From the NCBI GenBank assembly GCA_002238925.1, contig MPNH01000049.1, forward strand, positions 1-40,358: a DNA stretch of 40,358 nt, written 5' to 3'. Made by a program: the position numbers and the translations under genes. Source of the stretch: Spirochaetaceae bacterium bin103 (GTDB lineage: Bacteria > Spirochaetota > Spirochaetia > SZUA-6 > Bin103). Of this stretch, positions 33,683-40,358 are shown piece after piece. Under the pieces are notes generated by a model, which was not told the origin of the DNA, did no database searches, and was given only the letters and a program-made list of their open reading frames with translations. Every line of letters begins with the position of its first letter. Position 1 is the stretch's first letter.

Positions 33683-35121
33683 GCGGCGGACTCCTTGAAC
33701 TCGGTGACCAGGCCTTCGACGGTGGACTTGGCGTCGCCGAAGATCATGTAGGAGTTGTCGCGGAAGAACAGCGGGTTGTCGATGCCGGCGAAGCCGCTGG
33801 CCATGGAGCGCTTGAGGATGAAGCAGGTGCGCGCCTTGTCGGCGTCGATGATCGGCATGCCGTAGATCGGGCTGCCCTCATCCTCGCGCGCCGCCGGGTT
33901 CACGACGTCGTTGGCGCCGATCACGATCGCCACGTCCACCGTCTCCATGGTCGGGTTGATCGAGTCCATTTCCACGAGCTGGTCGTAACTGACGTTGGCC
34001 TCGGCGAGCAGCACGTTCATGTGCCCGGGCATGCGCCCGGCCACCGGGTGGATGGCGTACTTCACCTCGGTGCCGTTGTGCTCCAGCATCTCGGCCAGTT
34101 CGCGCACCGCGTGCTGCGCCTGCGCCACCGCCATGCCGTAGCCGGGAACGACCACCACCGAACTGGCCGCCTCCAGGATGTAGTAGGCGTCGCTCGGCTG
34201 CATCGGCTTTGCCTCGCCCTCGATGGCGCTGCCCCCGGTCGAGCCGCCGGCGGCGCCGAAGCCGCTGAACAGCACGTTGCCGAGCGAGCGGTTCATCGCC
34301 TTGCACATGATGCTGGTCAGGATGATGCCGCTGGCGCCGACCAGGGCGCCGGTGATGATCAGCAGGTTGTTGCGGATCACAAAGCCGGCCGCGCACGCCG
34401 CCAGTCCCGAGTAGCTGTTCAGCAGCGAGATCACCACCGGCATGTCGGCACCGCCGATCGGGATCACCACCATGATGCCGAGCACCAGTGCAACCCCGGT
34501 AGCCACCACCGCGATCCAGTACTGTTCAGGATCGACGGTAAACCACACGGCGCCCACCAGGATGGCAAGGACGATGAGAAAGTTGACCACATTCTGGCCG
34601 GTGAACAGCACCGGTTTCTGGGTGACCACCCCGCTCAGCTTGCCCCACGCGATGATGCTGCCGGTGAACGTGATGCCGCCGATCAGGATCGCCAGGTAGA
34701 TGGTGGCCGCGGAAAAGCCGCCGCCGATATCGTCCATGAACTTGGCGGCGCTGGCGGCATCCAATGCCGGAACACCCCAGCCCACGCCCATGGCGTCGGC
34801 CACCACCTGGTAGGTACCCCAGCCGACCAGCAGACTGGCCAGGCCGCCGAAGCCGTTGAACAGCGCCACCATCTCCGGCATCGCGGTCATCTTGACCAGC
34901 TTGGAGGCGAGCACGCCGATAATCGCGCCAGCCAGCGCGCCGACGATGATCCATTGGAACTGGAAGCCGTGCCCTACCAGGGTTGCGATGATGGCGATCA
35001 GCATGCCGAGCGCGCTGGTGGCGTTGCCGCGCCGCGCGGTGGTGGCCTTGGAGAGCTGCTTGATGCCGAATACGAACAGGATCGCCGAAATGATGTACAG
35101 GATCGGGGTGATGAAAATCAC
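33679..35121 (-). CDS. pntB: NAD(P) transhydrogenase subunit beta
   Basis: A 480-residue beta subunit. About eight to nine membrane helices occupy the first 270 residues (from FITPILYIISAILFVFGI onward). The NADP(H)-binding domain III is at the C-terminus, with VVVPGYGMAVAQAQHAV and VIGANDVVNPAARED. The enzyme couples proton flow across the inner membrane to hydride transfer from NADH to NADP+. I chose GTG 35121 because it overlaps the pntAB stop (GTGA), is preceded by GGAGG, and gives the family N-terminus. It is the last gene of a three-gene operon and shares its stop region with fpg. In this neighbourhood it would supply NADPH for thiol redox systems such as bacillithiol; that link is inference. 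Confidence 0.96.
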   Translation of the reverse strand: MIFITPILYIISAILFVFGIKQLSKATTARRGNATSALGMLIAIIATLVGHGFQFQWIIVGALAGAIIGVLASKLVKMTAMPEMVALFNGFGGLASLLVGWGTYQVVADAMGVGWGVPALDAASAAKFMDDIGGGFSAATIYLAILIGGITFTGSIIAWGKLSGVVTQKPVLFTGQNVVNFLIVLAILVGAVWFTVDPEQYWIAVVATGVALVLGIMVVIPIGGADMPVVISLLNSYSGLAACAAGFVIRNNLLIITGALVGASGIILTSIMCKAMNRSLGNVLFSGFGAAGGSTGGSAIEGEAKPMQPSDAYYILEAASSVVVVPGYGMAVAQAQHAVRELAEMLEHNGTEVKYAIHPVAGRMPGHMNVLLAEANVSYDQLVEMDSINPTMETVDVAIVIGANDVVNPAAREDEGSPIYGMPIIDADKARTCFILKRSMASGFAGIDNPLFFRDNSYMIFGDAKSTVEGLVTEFKESAA

Positions 35122-35441
35122 GCGCCGCCTCCCTTCTTGTCCGGCGCCGGCCGTGCCTTGAACATCTCCAGCATGCGGTCGGTGACCAGGTAGCCGCCGA
35201 CCACGTTGATGGTGGCGAAACCCACGGCGCACGCGCCCAGAACGGTGGTCAGCGTGCTGTCGGCGTTTTCGACATTCAGCGTAATCAACGCGCCCACCAG
35301 CGAGATGCCGGAGATGGCGTTGGAGCCGGACATCAACGGCGTGTGCAACTGCGACGGCACCTTGGTGATCAGCTCCAGCCCCAGGAACATGGCCAGAATG
35401 AAGATGAAGAACAGGAACTCGAACTGTTGTAGCGCTTCCAT
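35118..35441 (-). CDS. pntAB: NAD(P) transhydrogenase, alpha subunit membrane part
   Basis: A 107-residue small membrane subunit, the split form of the PntA C-terminal membrane domain. It has three hydrophobic helices (FLFFIFILAMFLGLELITKV, GISLVGALITLNV and a Gly-rich ACAVGFATINVVGGYLV), and the conserved PLMSGSNAISGI. In this organism alpha is split into two genes, the arrangement seen in Rhodospirillum and many others. AAAGGA precedes ATG 35441. Just upstream ACGTAAAG occurs twice 14 bases apart, a small local repeat. Its stop overlaps the pntB GTG. Confidence 0.95.
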   Translation of the reverse strand: MEALQQFEFLFFIFILAMFLGLELITKVPSQLHTPLMSGSNAISGISLVGALITLNVENADSTLTTVLGACAVGFATINVVGGYLVTDRMLEMFKARPAPDKKGGGA

Positions 35442-35487
35442 GACTAATCCTTTACGTACGTGGTCTTTACGTGCGGCTGCGGCGCTC

Positions 35488-36624
35488 TCAGGCGCCGGTG
35501 ATGCTCTTGACCATCTCGTTTACCATCGCGCCGCCGTGCGTGACCAGGCTTCCGGAGACGATCTCGTCGTCGCGGTTCAGGACGAATGCCTTGCTGTCGG
35601 CATCCCAGAACTCGTCGACGAAGTTGAACAGATTGTTGGCGTACATCTGGCTGGCGGAGCTGGCCAGGCGCCCGGGAATGTTGCGGTAGCCGATGATGGT
35701 GACGTTGCCGGTGACCACGTCCTTGCCGGGCTCGGAGCCCTCCACGTTGCCGCCCGACTCCACCGCGTAGTCGACGATGATGCTGCCCGGCTTCATGCGC
35801 TGCACCATGTCGGCGGTTACCACCACCGGCGCCTTGCGCCCGAATAGCTGCGCGGTGGTAATCACGATGTCGGACTGCGCGCAACGGTCGGCCATTGCTT
35901 CGCGCTGCTTGGCGAGCTGCTCGTCGGTGAGCGCCTTGGCGTAGCCCTGTGAGGTCTGGCCGGTCTCGCCGAGGTCCACCTTGACGAAGCGCGCGCCGAG
36001 CGACTCCACCTGCTCCGCGACGTCGGGTCGGGTGTCGAACGCCTCCACCCGGGCGCCGAGCCGCTTGGCGGTGGCGATCGCCTGCAGGCCGGCCACGCCG
36101 GCGCCGATTATGAACACGCGCGCCGGCTGCAGGGTGCCGGACGGGGTTACCATCATCGGCAGGATATGCTTGAGCTGGTCGGCTGCCATCAGCACCATCG
36201 CGTAGCCGGCGATGCTGTGCTGCGAACTGAGCGCGTCCAGTTTCTGGGCGCGCGTGGAGCGTGGCACCAGTTCCATGCTGAGCGCGCTGACGCCGTGACC
36301 GGCGAGGCTGTCGACCAGTTCGGTCTCGTTGAACGGGTCCAGGAAGCTGATATGTATTGCATCCTGCTTGAGCAGCGCGACCTCCTCGGCCGGCGGCTTG
36401 CGGACGCGCAGTACGAGGTCCGCTTCCCGGAGTGCGGCCTCGCGGTCGGAGCGTATCGCGGCGCCGGCCTTCTCGTAGGTGGCGTCCGGGTAGAAGGCGC
36501 CGCCGCCGATGCCGCTCTCCACCGCCACGGTGGCGCCGAGCTTGACCAGCCGCGCCGCGGTGTCCGGCGTGACGGCGGCGCGTGGCTCGTTCGGATCGGT
36601 TTCCTTGGGGGCAAATATGAGCAT
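35488..36624 (-). CDS. pntAA: NAD(P) transhydrogenase, alpha subunit NAD-binding part
   Basis: A 378-residue soluble NAD(H)-binding subunit (domain I), with the alanine-dehydrogenase-like fold. The family N-terminus MLIFAPKETDPNEPRAAVTP and the Rossmann motif FIIGAGVAGLQAIATAKRLG (near 170) are clear. The FDTRPDVAEQ and YAKALTDEQ regions match PntAA. It gives hydride to PntB across the complex. ATG 36624 is preceded by GGAG. Before it lies an AT-rich patch with an inverted repeat. It is the first gene in the operon. Confidence 0.95.
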   Translation of the reverse strand: MLIFAPKETDPNEPRAAVTPDTAARLVKLGATVAVESGIGGGAFYPDATYEKAGAAIRSDREAALREADLVLRVRKPPAEEVALLKQDAIHISFLDPFNETELVDSLAGHGVSALSMELVPRSTRAQKLDALSSQHSIAGYAMVLMAADQLKHILPMMVTPSGTLQPARVFIIGAGVAGLQAIATAKRLGARVEAFDTRPDVAEQVESLGARFVKVDLGETGQTSQGYAKALTDEQLAKQREAMADRCAQSDIVITTAQLFGRKAPVVVTADMVQRMKPGSIIVDYAVESGGNVEGSEPGKDVVTGNVTIIGYRNIPGRLASSASQMYANNLFNFVDEFWDADSKAFVLNRDDEIVSGSLVTHGGAMVNEMVKSITGA

Positions 36625-36696
36625 GCAGGCTCCAGCTTCCGCAGGCACAATGGTGCCTCCCGGCTCGGAGAGGGCACGCTGACGGCAAGCGGGTAG

Positions 36697-36732
36697 AATA
36701 TTAGAGATTAACGCCTAATAGCTGCTAATATT
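36697..36732 (-). promoter_or_regulatory. AT-rich inverted repeat upstream of pntAA
   Basis: AATATTAG (36697-36704) and CTAATATT (36725-36732) form an exact inverted pair around a 20-base spacer that itself contains TAATAG. The patch is sharply AT-rich in a GC-rich genome and lies about 75 bases before the pntAA start. A TTGACT on the minus strand (36742-36747) could be a -35. It is a candidate operator or promoter; the regulator is unknown. Confidence 0.45.
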
Positions 36733-36809
36733 TTGCGCGAAAGTCAACCTCGGCGGCGCCCCGCGCCGGGTCGCGGAGCGTCCCGCGATGCATGGTTGGC
36801 GCGCCCGCG

Positions 36810-36839
36810 TTGCAGGCCGGCTTCGTTCTTCGGTACAGT
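36810..36839 (+). promoter_or_regulatory. Candidate promoter for the CDGSH-bacillithiol operon
   Basis: TTGCAG (36810-36815), 18-base spacer, TACAGT (36834-36839). The -10 is a four of six match, the -35 three of six. It lies 41 bases before the CDGSH ATG and is the best candidate in the gap. Confidence 0.4.
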
Positions 36840-36863
36840 CATGCCAGGAGCATTCACGAACAA

Positions 36864-36890
36864 ATGACGGAAGGCAGAGATGACGGAAGG
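36864..36890 (+). repeat. Duplicated start site of the CDGSH gene
   Basis: ATGACGGAAGG occurs at 36864-36874 and again at 36880-36890, a 16-base step. The first ATG opens only a nine-codon frame; the second begins the real gene. The first copy also gives the real start its GGAAGG ribosome site, so the repeat may be kept for that reason. Confidence 0.75.
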
Positions 36891-37131
36891 TAACGGAGTC
36901 AAGGGCAAGGTGGCCGAGCCGATGCCGGCGGTGATGGAACTGGAGCCGGGCAGCTACTGGTGGTGCCGGTGCGGAGACAGCGGCAACCAGCCGTTTTGCG
37001 ACGGATCCCACAACGGCACCGAGTTCGAGCCGCTGCAGTTCACCATCGAAGAGAAGCGCAATTACGCGCTCTGTCAGTGTAAGCAGACGGACAACGACCC
37101 ATTCTGCGACGGCACCCACTCTCACCTTTAG
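36880..37131 (+). CDS. Double CDGSH iron-sulfur domain protein
   Basis: An 83-residue protein with two complete CDGSH motifs: CRCGDSGNQPFCDGSH and CQCKQTDNDPFCDGTH. Each CxC...CDG(S/T)H unit binds a 2Fe-2S cluster with three Cys and one His, so the protein should carry two redox-active clusters. Tandem forms are known in bacteria and archaea, compared with single-domain mitoNEET. There is no membrane anchor, so it is cytosolic. ATG 36880 has GGAAGG six bases upstream. BshC begins 25 bases later on the same strand, so it may be co-transcribed with bacillithiol genes. A role in redox or iron-sulfur handling is inferred. Confidence 0.92.
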   Translation: MTEGNGVKGKVAEPMPAVMELEPGSYWWCRCGDSGNQPFCDGSHNGTEFEPLQFTIEEKRNYALCQCKQTDNDPFCDGTHSHL

Positions 37132-37155
37132 AGCAGTTCACGGCTCCGCCGCCGG

Positions 37156-38751
37156 GTGCCGGTGCGCCAGCCTGAACCCGTGCAACTGATCGAATCGCAC
37201 CGCGTGGCGGTGGACCAGGTGTACGGCGGCAGCCGCTTCTACCTGGACTACCTTGCCGGGCGGGCCGATCGCTATTTTACCCACCCGGCCGGCGATGCCG
37301 CCGCGGCGCTGCGCAGCCGGCAGGCGGCGGACCGCCCGCGCGCCGAACTGGCCGGCGTGCTGTGCGAGTACCAGCAGGCGATCGGCGCGCCGGAAGCGGC
37401 GCAGGCGGCGGCGCGCGCGCTCGGCGAAGCCGGCACCCTGTGCGTACACACCGGCCAGCAGGCGGGCTTCATGGGCGGTCCCGCGTACACGCTGTACAAG
37501 ATCGTTACCGCGATCCGGCTCGCGGCGCGCTACCAGGAGGAGTTCGGGCGCCGTTGCGTACCGGTGTTCTGGCTCGCCTCCGAGGACCACGATCTGGGCG
37601 AGATCGACCACGCCCACTTCCTGGCCGGCGACGGCAACGTTGGCCGGGTGCGGTTTCAATGGCCGGGCGCTGGCCGGCCGATCAGCGACCTGGCGGTGAC
37701 CGACGAGGTGCGGGAGGCCGCGCGGCAGTACTTCGCACGCATGGGCGGCGCACCGTTCGCCGCCGCGGCCGCGAAACTGTTCGCCCCGCACGGGGGCGGC
37801 TTTGCGCGCTCGATTGCGGCGGCCCTGACACGCCTGTTCGGCAGTCAGGGTCTGGTCGTGCTGGAGCCGCACCTGTTGCGGCCGCTGTTTCCGGAGTTCT
37901 TCTCGCGGGCGGTCGGCGCAGCCGGCGACGTGCGGCGCAAGCTGCGTGCCGCCGCCGCCGCCCTGACCGGCGACGGCTACCCGGTGCCGCTCGATCCGGA
38001 GCGGGCCGGCACGCTGTTTCACACCTCCGGCGGGCCGCGGGTACGGCTCGCGGATGGCGCGGTTACCCCGCCGGTGGGCGAACTGTCCACCGACGCCGCG
38101 CTGCGCCCGGTACTCGCCGACCTGGCGCTGCCGTCGCTGGCCACGGTGCTCGGCCCGGGCGAGGTGGCCTACCAGGCGATGCTGCGCGGGCTGTACGAGC
38201 TGTTCGACGTGCCGCAACCGCTGGTCGCCGCACGCAAGAGCTACACCCTGGTCGACGCCGCCTCGGCCGCCGCGCTGGAGCACTACGACCTGGTTCCGGC
38301 GCAGATTGTCGGACCCGAATTCTCGGTGCGCGCCGCGTTCAGCGATGCCGTGCCGGCCAGCGAGCGGGCGCGATTCGCGGCGGTGCGTGATCGGCTCCGT
38401 GAACTGTGGTCGCCGCTGGAAGGCCACGTGGCGGCGGTCGACCCCAATCTGGCACGTACCTGGGAGCGCAGTCTGGGCCATGCCCGATTGGCTCTGGACC
38501 GTCTGGAGGACCGCACGGCACGGGCATTGATGAGCCGGCGCGGCGCCGCCCGCCAGCAACTACAGGCGCTGCGCGGGCTGGTGTGGCCACGCGGGCGGCT
38601 GCAGGAACGCGTGCTGCCAGTTGCGCACTTCGTGAGCCACTACGGGCCGGCGCTGCCGGAGGCGCTGCTGGCGGCGTGCGATCCGGCCGAGCCGGACCAC
38701 GAAATCCTGGTGTTTCGTACCCCCGCCGCCGCGGACTTACGTGCGGACTGA
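37156..38751 (+). CDS. bshC: BshC, last step of bacillithiol synthesis
   Basis: A 531-residue BshC, the cysteine-adding enzyme that joins cysteine to glucosaminyl-malate to make bacillithiol. The family fingerprints are clear: LCVHTGQQAGFMGGPAYTLY, KIVTAIRLAARYQEEF and PVFWLASEDHDLGEI near residues 98-155. GTG 37156 is the most upstream start; no ATG suits the N-terminus. It ends 18 bases before bshA. BshB (deacetylase) and the oxidoreductase genes of the pathway are not in this window. The length is normal and no frame problems are seen. Confidence 0.95.
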   Translation: MPVRQPEPVQLIESHRVAVDQVYGGSRFYLDYLAGRADRYFTHPAGDAAAALRSRQAADRPRAELAGVLCEYQQAIGAPEAAQAAARALGEAGTLCVHTGQQAGFMGGPAYTLYKIVTAIRLAARYQEEFGRRCVPVFWLASEDHDLGEIDHAHFLAGDGNVGRVRFQWPGAGRPISDLAVTDEVREAARQYFARMGGAPFAAAAAKLFAPHGGGFARSIAAALTRLFGSQGLVVLEPHLLRPLFPEFFSRAVGAAGDVRRKLRAAAAALTGDGYPVPLDPERAGTLFHTSGGPRVRLADGAVTPPVGELSTDAALRPVLADLALPSLATVLGPGEVAYQAMLRGLYELFDVPQPLVAARKSYTLVDAASAAALEHYDLVPAQIVGPEFSVRAAFSDAVPASERARFAAVRDRLRELWSPLEGHVAAVDPNLARTWERSLGHARLALDRLEDRTARALMSRRGAARQQLQALRGLVWPRGRLQERVLPVAHFVSHYGPALPEALLAACDPAEPDHEILVFRTPAAADLRAD

Positions 38752-38769
38752 CGTGAACGACGAACTGAC

Positions 38770-39912
38770 TTGCGCTTAGGCATTACCTGTTACCCCACCC
38801 ACGGCGGCAGTGGGGTGTTCGCAACCGAGCTCGGGAAGCAGCTCGCCCTGCGCGGCCACACCGTGTCGTTCATCAGCTATTCGGCGCCGTTGCGCCTGGT
38901 CGACCTGCCGCCGCGGGTCACCTTTCACGAGGTGGAAGCCGGCGAGTACCCGCTGCTCAAGCAGTATCCCTACACGCTCGCGCTGGCCGCCAAGATGGTG
39001 GAGGTGGCAACCGCGAACCGGCTGCAGGTGCTGCATGTGCACTACGCCATTCCGTTCTCGCCGGCCGCGATCCTGGCGCGGCAGATGGCGCCGGAACTGA
39101 ACCTGAGGGTAGTGACCACCCTGCACGGCACCGACACCTCGTTGGTCGGCGCCGCGCCCTACTTCCACCCGGTAACACGCTTCTCGATCGAACAGTCGGA
39201 CGCCGTCACCACTGTCTCCGAGTACCTGCGGAACGAGACCGTCGAGACATTCCAGATCGTCCGCCCGATCGAGGTAATTCCGAACTGCGTCGATCTCGAT
39301 CACTACCTGCGCGCGGCGCGCATTGATGACGGCACGAAAGTGGTACTGCACATTTCCAACTTCCGCGAGGTCAAGCGCGCCACCGACGTGATCCGGGTGT
39401 TCGCCCGCGCCCGCGAGCGCATCGACGCACGCCTGGTGCTGGTCGGCGACGGCCCCGACCTGAGCCGCGCGCTGGCCCTGGCGCGCGCCTGCGGGGTGGC
39501 CGGCGACGTAACCACGGTGGGTGTGGTGGACGACGTGGCGCCGTTCCTGCAGGCGGCGGACCTGCTGCTGCTGCCGAGCGCCTCGGAGAGCTTCGGACTG
39601 GTGGCTCTGGAGGCGATGGCCAGCGGCGTGCCAGTGGTGGCGAGCCGCGCCGGAGGCCTGCCGGAGGTGGTGACAGACGGCGAAGCCGGCTACCTGCTGC
39701 CGCCGGGTGAGGTGGAAGGGATGGCGGAGCGCGTCGTGCAACTGCTCGCCGACGCGGACCTGCATGCCCGCTTCGCCGCGGCCGGCCGTCGCCAGGCGGC
39801 GCGCTTCGGGTGCGATGAAGTGGTCCCGCGCTTCGAGGCACTCTACGAGCGCGTGCTGCGCCAGCCGCCGGCACCGCCGGTGATGGAACCGCAGGCGGGG
39901 GCGCCGGGATGA
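38770..39912 (+). CDS. bshA: BshA, glycosyltransferase starting bacillithiol synthesis
   Basis: A 380-residue GT4-family glycosyltransferase. It matches BshA, which transfers GlcNAc from UDP-GlcNAc to L-malate as the first bacillithiol step. The N-terminus reads GITCYPTHGGSGVFATELGK, followed by HYAIPFSPAAILARQMAPEL and TTLHGTDTSLVGA. The GT4 C-terminal donor site includes LPSASESFGLVALEAMASGV. The start is a TTG at 38770, as no ATG or GTG in frame fits. The end overlaps the next gene (ATGA at 39909-39912). The bshC-bshA-hemC order places thiol synthesis beside tetrapyrrole synthesis. Confidence 0.95.
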   Translation: MRLGITCYPTHGGSGVFATELGKQLALRGHTVSFISYSAPLRLVDLPPRVTFHEVEAGEYPLLKQYPYTLALAAKMVEVATANRLQVLHVHYAIPFSPAAILARQMAPELNLRVVTTLHGTDTSLVGAAPYFHPVTRFSIEQSDAVTTVSEYLRNETVETFQIVRPIEVIPNCVDLDHYLRAARIDDGTKVVLHISNFREVKRATDVIRVFARARERIDARLVLVGDGPDLSRALALARACGVAGDVTTVGVVDDVAPFLQAADLLLLPSASESFGLVALEAMASGVPVVASRAGGLPEVVTDGEAGYLLPPGEVEGMAERVVQLLADADLHARFAAAGRRQAARFGCDEVVPRFEALYERVLRQPPAPPVMEPQAGAPG

Positions 39913-40358
39913 ACCGCTCCCGGCGCTGGTCGCACGGTGCGCGGTCCGGATCCGACCCGGAGGGTGCACGCGGCGCGGCGGACGCGGCGCCGCGCGGACC
40001 GCGACGCGAACTGATACTGGCGACCCGCGGGAGTGACCTGGCTCTGGCGCAGACGCGGCTGGTCGGCGAAGCGCTGGCCGCCACCCATCCAGGAATTGGC
40101 TGGCGCCTGCTGACGATTACCACCCGCGGCGACCTGAGCGCGCGTGCGGCAGGATCGCCGGGCGGCCGCGGCGAAGCAGCGCCCGGCCCGGTCACGGCGG
40201 GAGAAGGCCGCCTGCATCGCGCTTCCGGCGGCCCGGCCCGGGCACCCGCGGCCACCGGGCCCGCGGATTTCGGCGGAGCGGCCACCGGTGGCGGAGCGTC
40301 GGCGGGCGGCGTACCGGCAGTTGCCGAGGGCGAACTGGCGGCGCTGGCGCGGGCCGCT
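39909..40358 (+). CDS. hemC: Porphobilinogen deaminase (HemC), N-terminal part with a low-complexity insert
   Basis: The first 150 codons of HemC, which assembles four porphobilinogen units into hydroxymethylbilane; the gene runs past the window. The family start LILATRGSDLALAQTRLV and the LLTITTRGD segment are present. After TTRGD, where a normal enzyme goes straight to the GGKGLFT loop, there are over 60 residues of Ala/Gly/Pro-rich sequence, and the expected loop has not appeared before the edge. A basic, Ala-rich tail of about 35 residues also precedes the domain. ATG 39909 overlaps the bshA stop. The call is sure, but whether the insert is real or spoils the enzyme cannot be seen. Confidence 0.85.
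   Translation, partial: MNRSRRWSHGARSGSDPEGARGAADAAPRGPRRELILATRGSDLALAQTRLVGEALAATHPGIGWRLLTITTRGDLSARAAGSPGGRGEAAPGPVTAGEGRLHRASGGPARAPAATGPADFGGAATGGGASAGGVPAVAEGELAALARAA

Noticed and set aside
1..40358. tRNA, rRNA or riboswitch genes
   Set aside because: I saw no tRNA cloverleaf, rRNA segment or known riboswitch core while reading; a covariance-model scan would be needed to be certain.

Overview
The window is about 40 kb of very GC-rich bacterial chromosome (roughly two thirds G+C by eye). It is gene-dense and shows no rRNA, tRNA, CRISPR array or intact transposase that I could find. Adjacent bshC and bshA genes mean the organism makes bacillithiol, and it also has a three-gene PntAA/PntAB/PntB transhydrogenase and periplasmic peptide-binding transport. 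That fits a high-GC heterotroph from a bacillithiol-using phylum such as Spirochaetota, Deinococcota, Gemmatimonadota or Acidobacteriota. I lean weakly to a high-GC Spirochaetota genome assembled from a metagenome, but the sequence alone does not settle this.

Layout. 1-3464 (minus): an AddA-like helicase start and an AddB-like helicase/nuclease, for double-strand break repair. 3592-9225 (plus): a Fic AMP-transferase followed by a hydantoinase/oxoprolinase operon (hyuA, hyuB, hydantoin/Asp-Glu racemase family). hyuA is interrupted by a striking poly-G block. 9226-14986: an accessory stretch of decayed and selfish-looking genes. It holds a deleted sulfatase pseudogene, a DUF5678-like plus retropepsin-like pair, a type III restriction-like helicase that has lost its Walker A segment, and an intact ATPase-nuclease fusion. 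15183-19369: two peptide-type ABC permeases and a family 5 binding protein behind a good sigma70-type promoter, with no ATPase genes in the window. 19439-24097: a 1552-residue protein joining a RelE/ParE-like domain, a UvrD-type helicase and about 700 residues of TPR-like repeats. This is the best candidate for an undescribed system. 24162-26045: a Gfo/Idh/MocA oxidoreductase and a DUF4389 membrane protein. 26089-30346 (minus): two sulfatase-fold enzymes that carry Thr where the formylglycine Cys should be, followed by a LarA-type nickel racemase. 30473-32560: a DCC thiol oxidoreductase with DoxX, a small membrane protein and an isochorismatase-like hydrolase. 32798-33682: Fpg DNA glycosylase. 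33679-36624 (minus): the transhydrogenase. 36880-40358 (plus): a double CDGSH protein, bshC, bshA and the start of hemC.

Two themes cut across the genes. Several reading frames are damaged or inflated at G/C homopolymers (addB start, hyuA, larA, fpg). Some of these are probably assembly or sequencing artefacts and need checking against reads. In addition, short duplications sit exactly at gene ends: a relic hyuB start, a duplicated start at the CDGSH gene and a duplicated 3' end of the Gfo/Idh/MocA gene. Low-complexity Ala/Gly/Pro insertions also expand otherwise conserved enzymes (the helicase and HemC).
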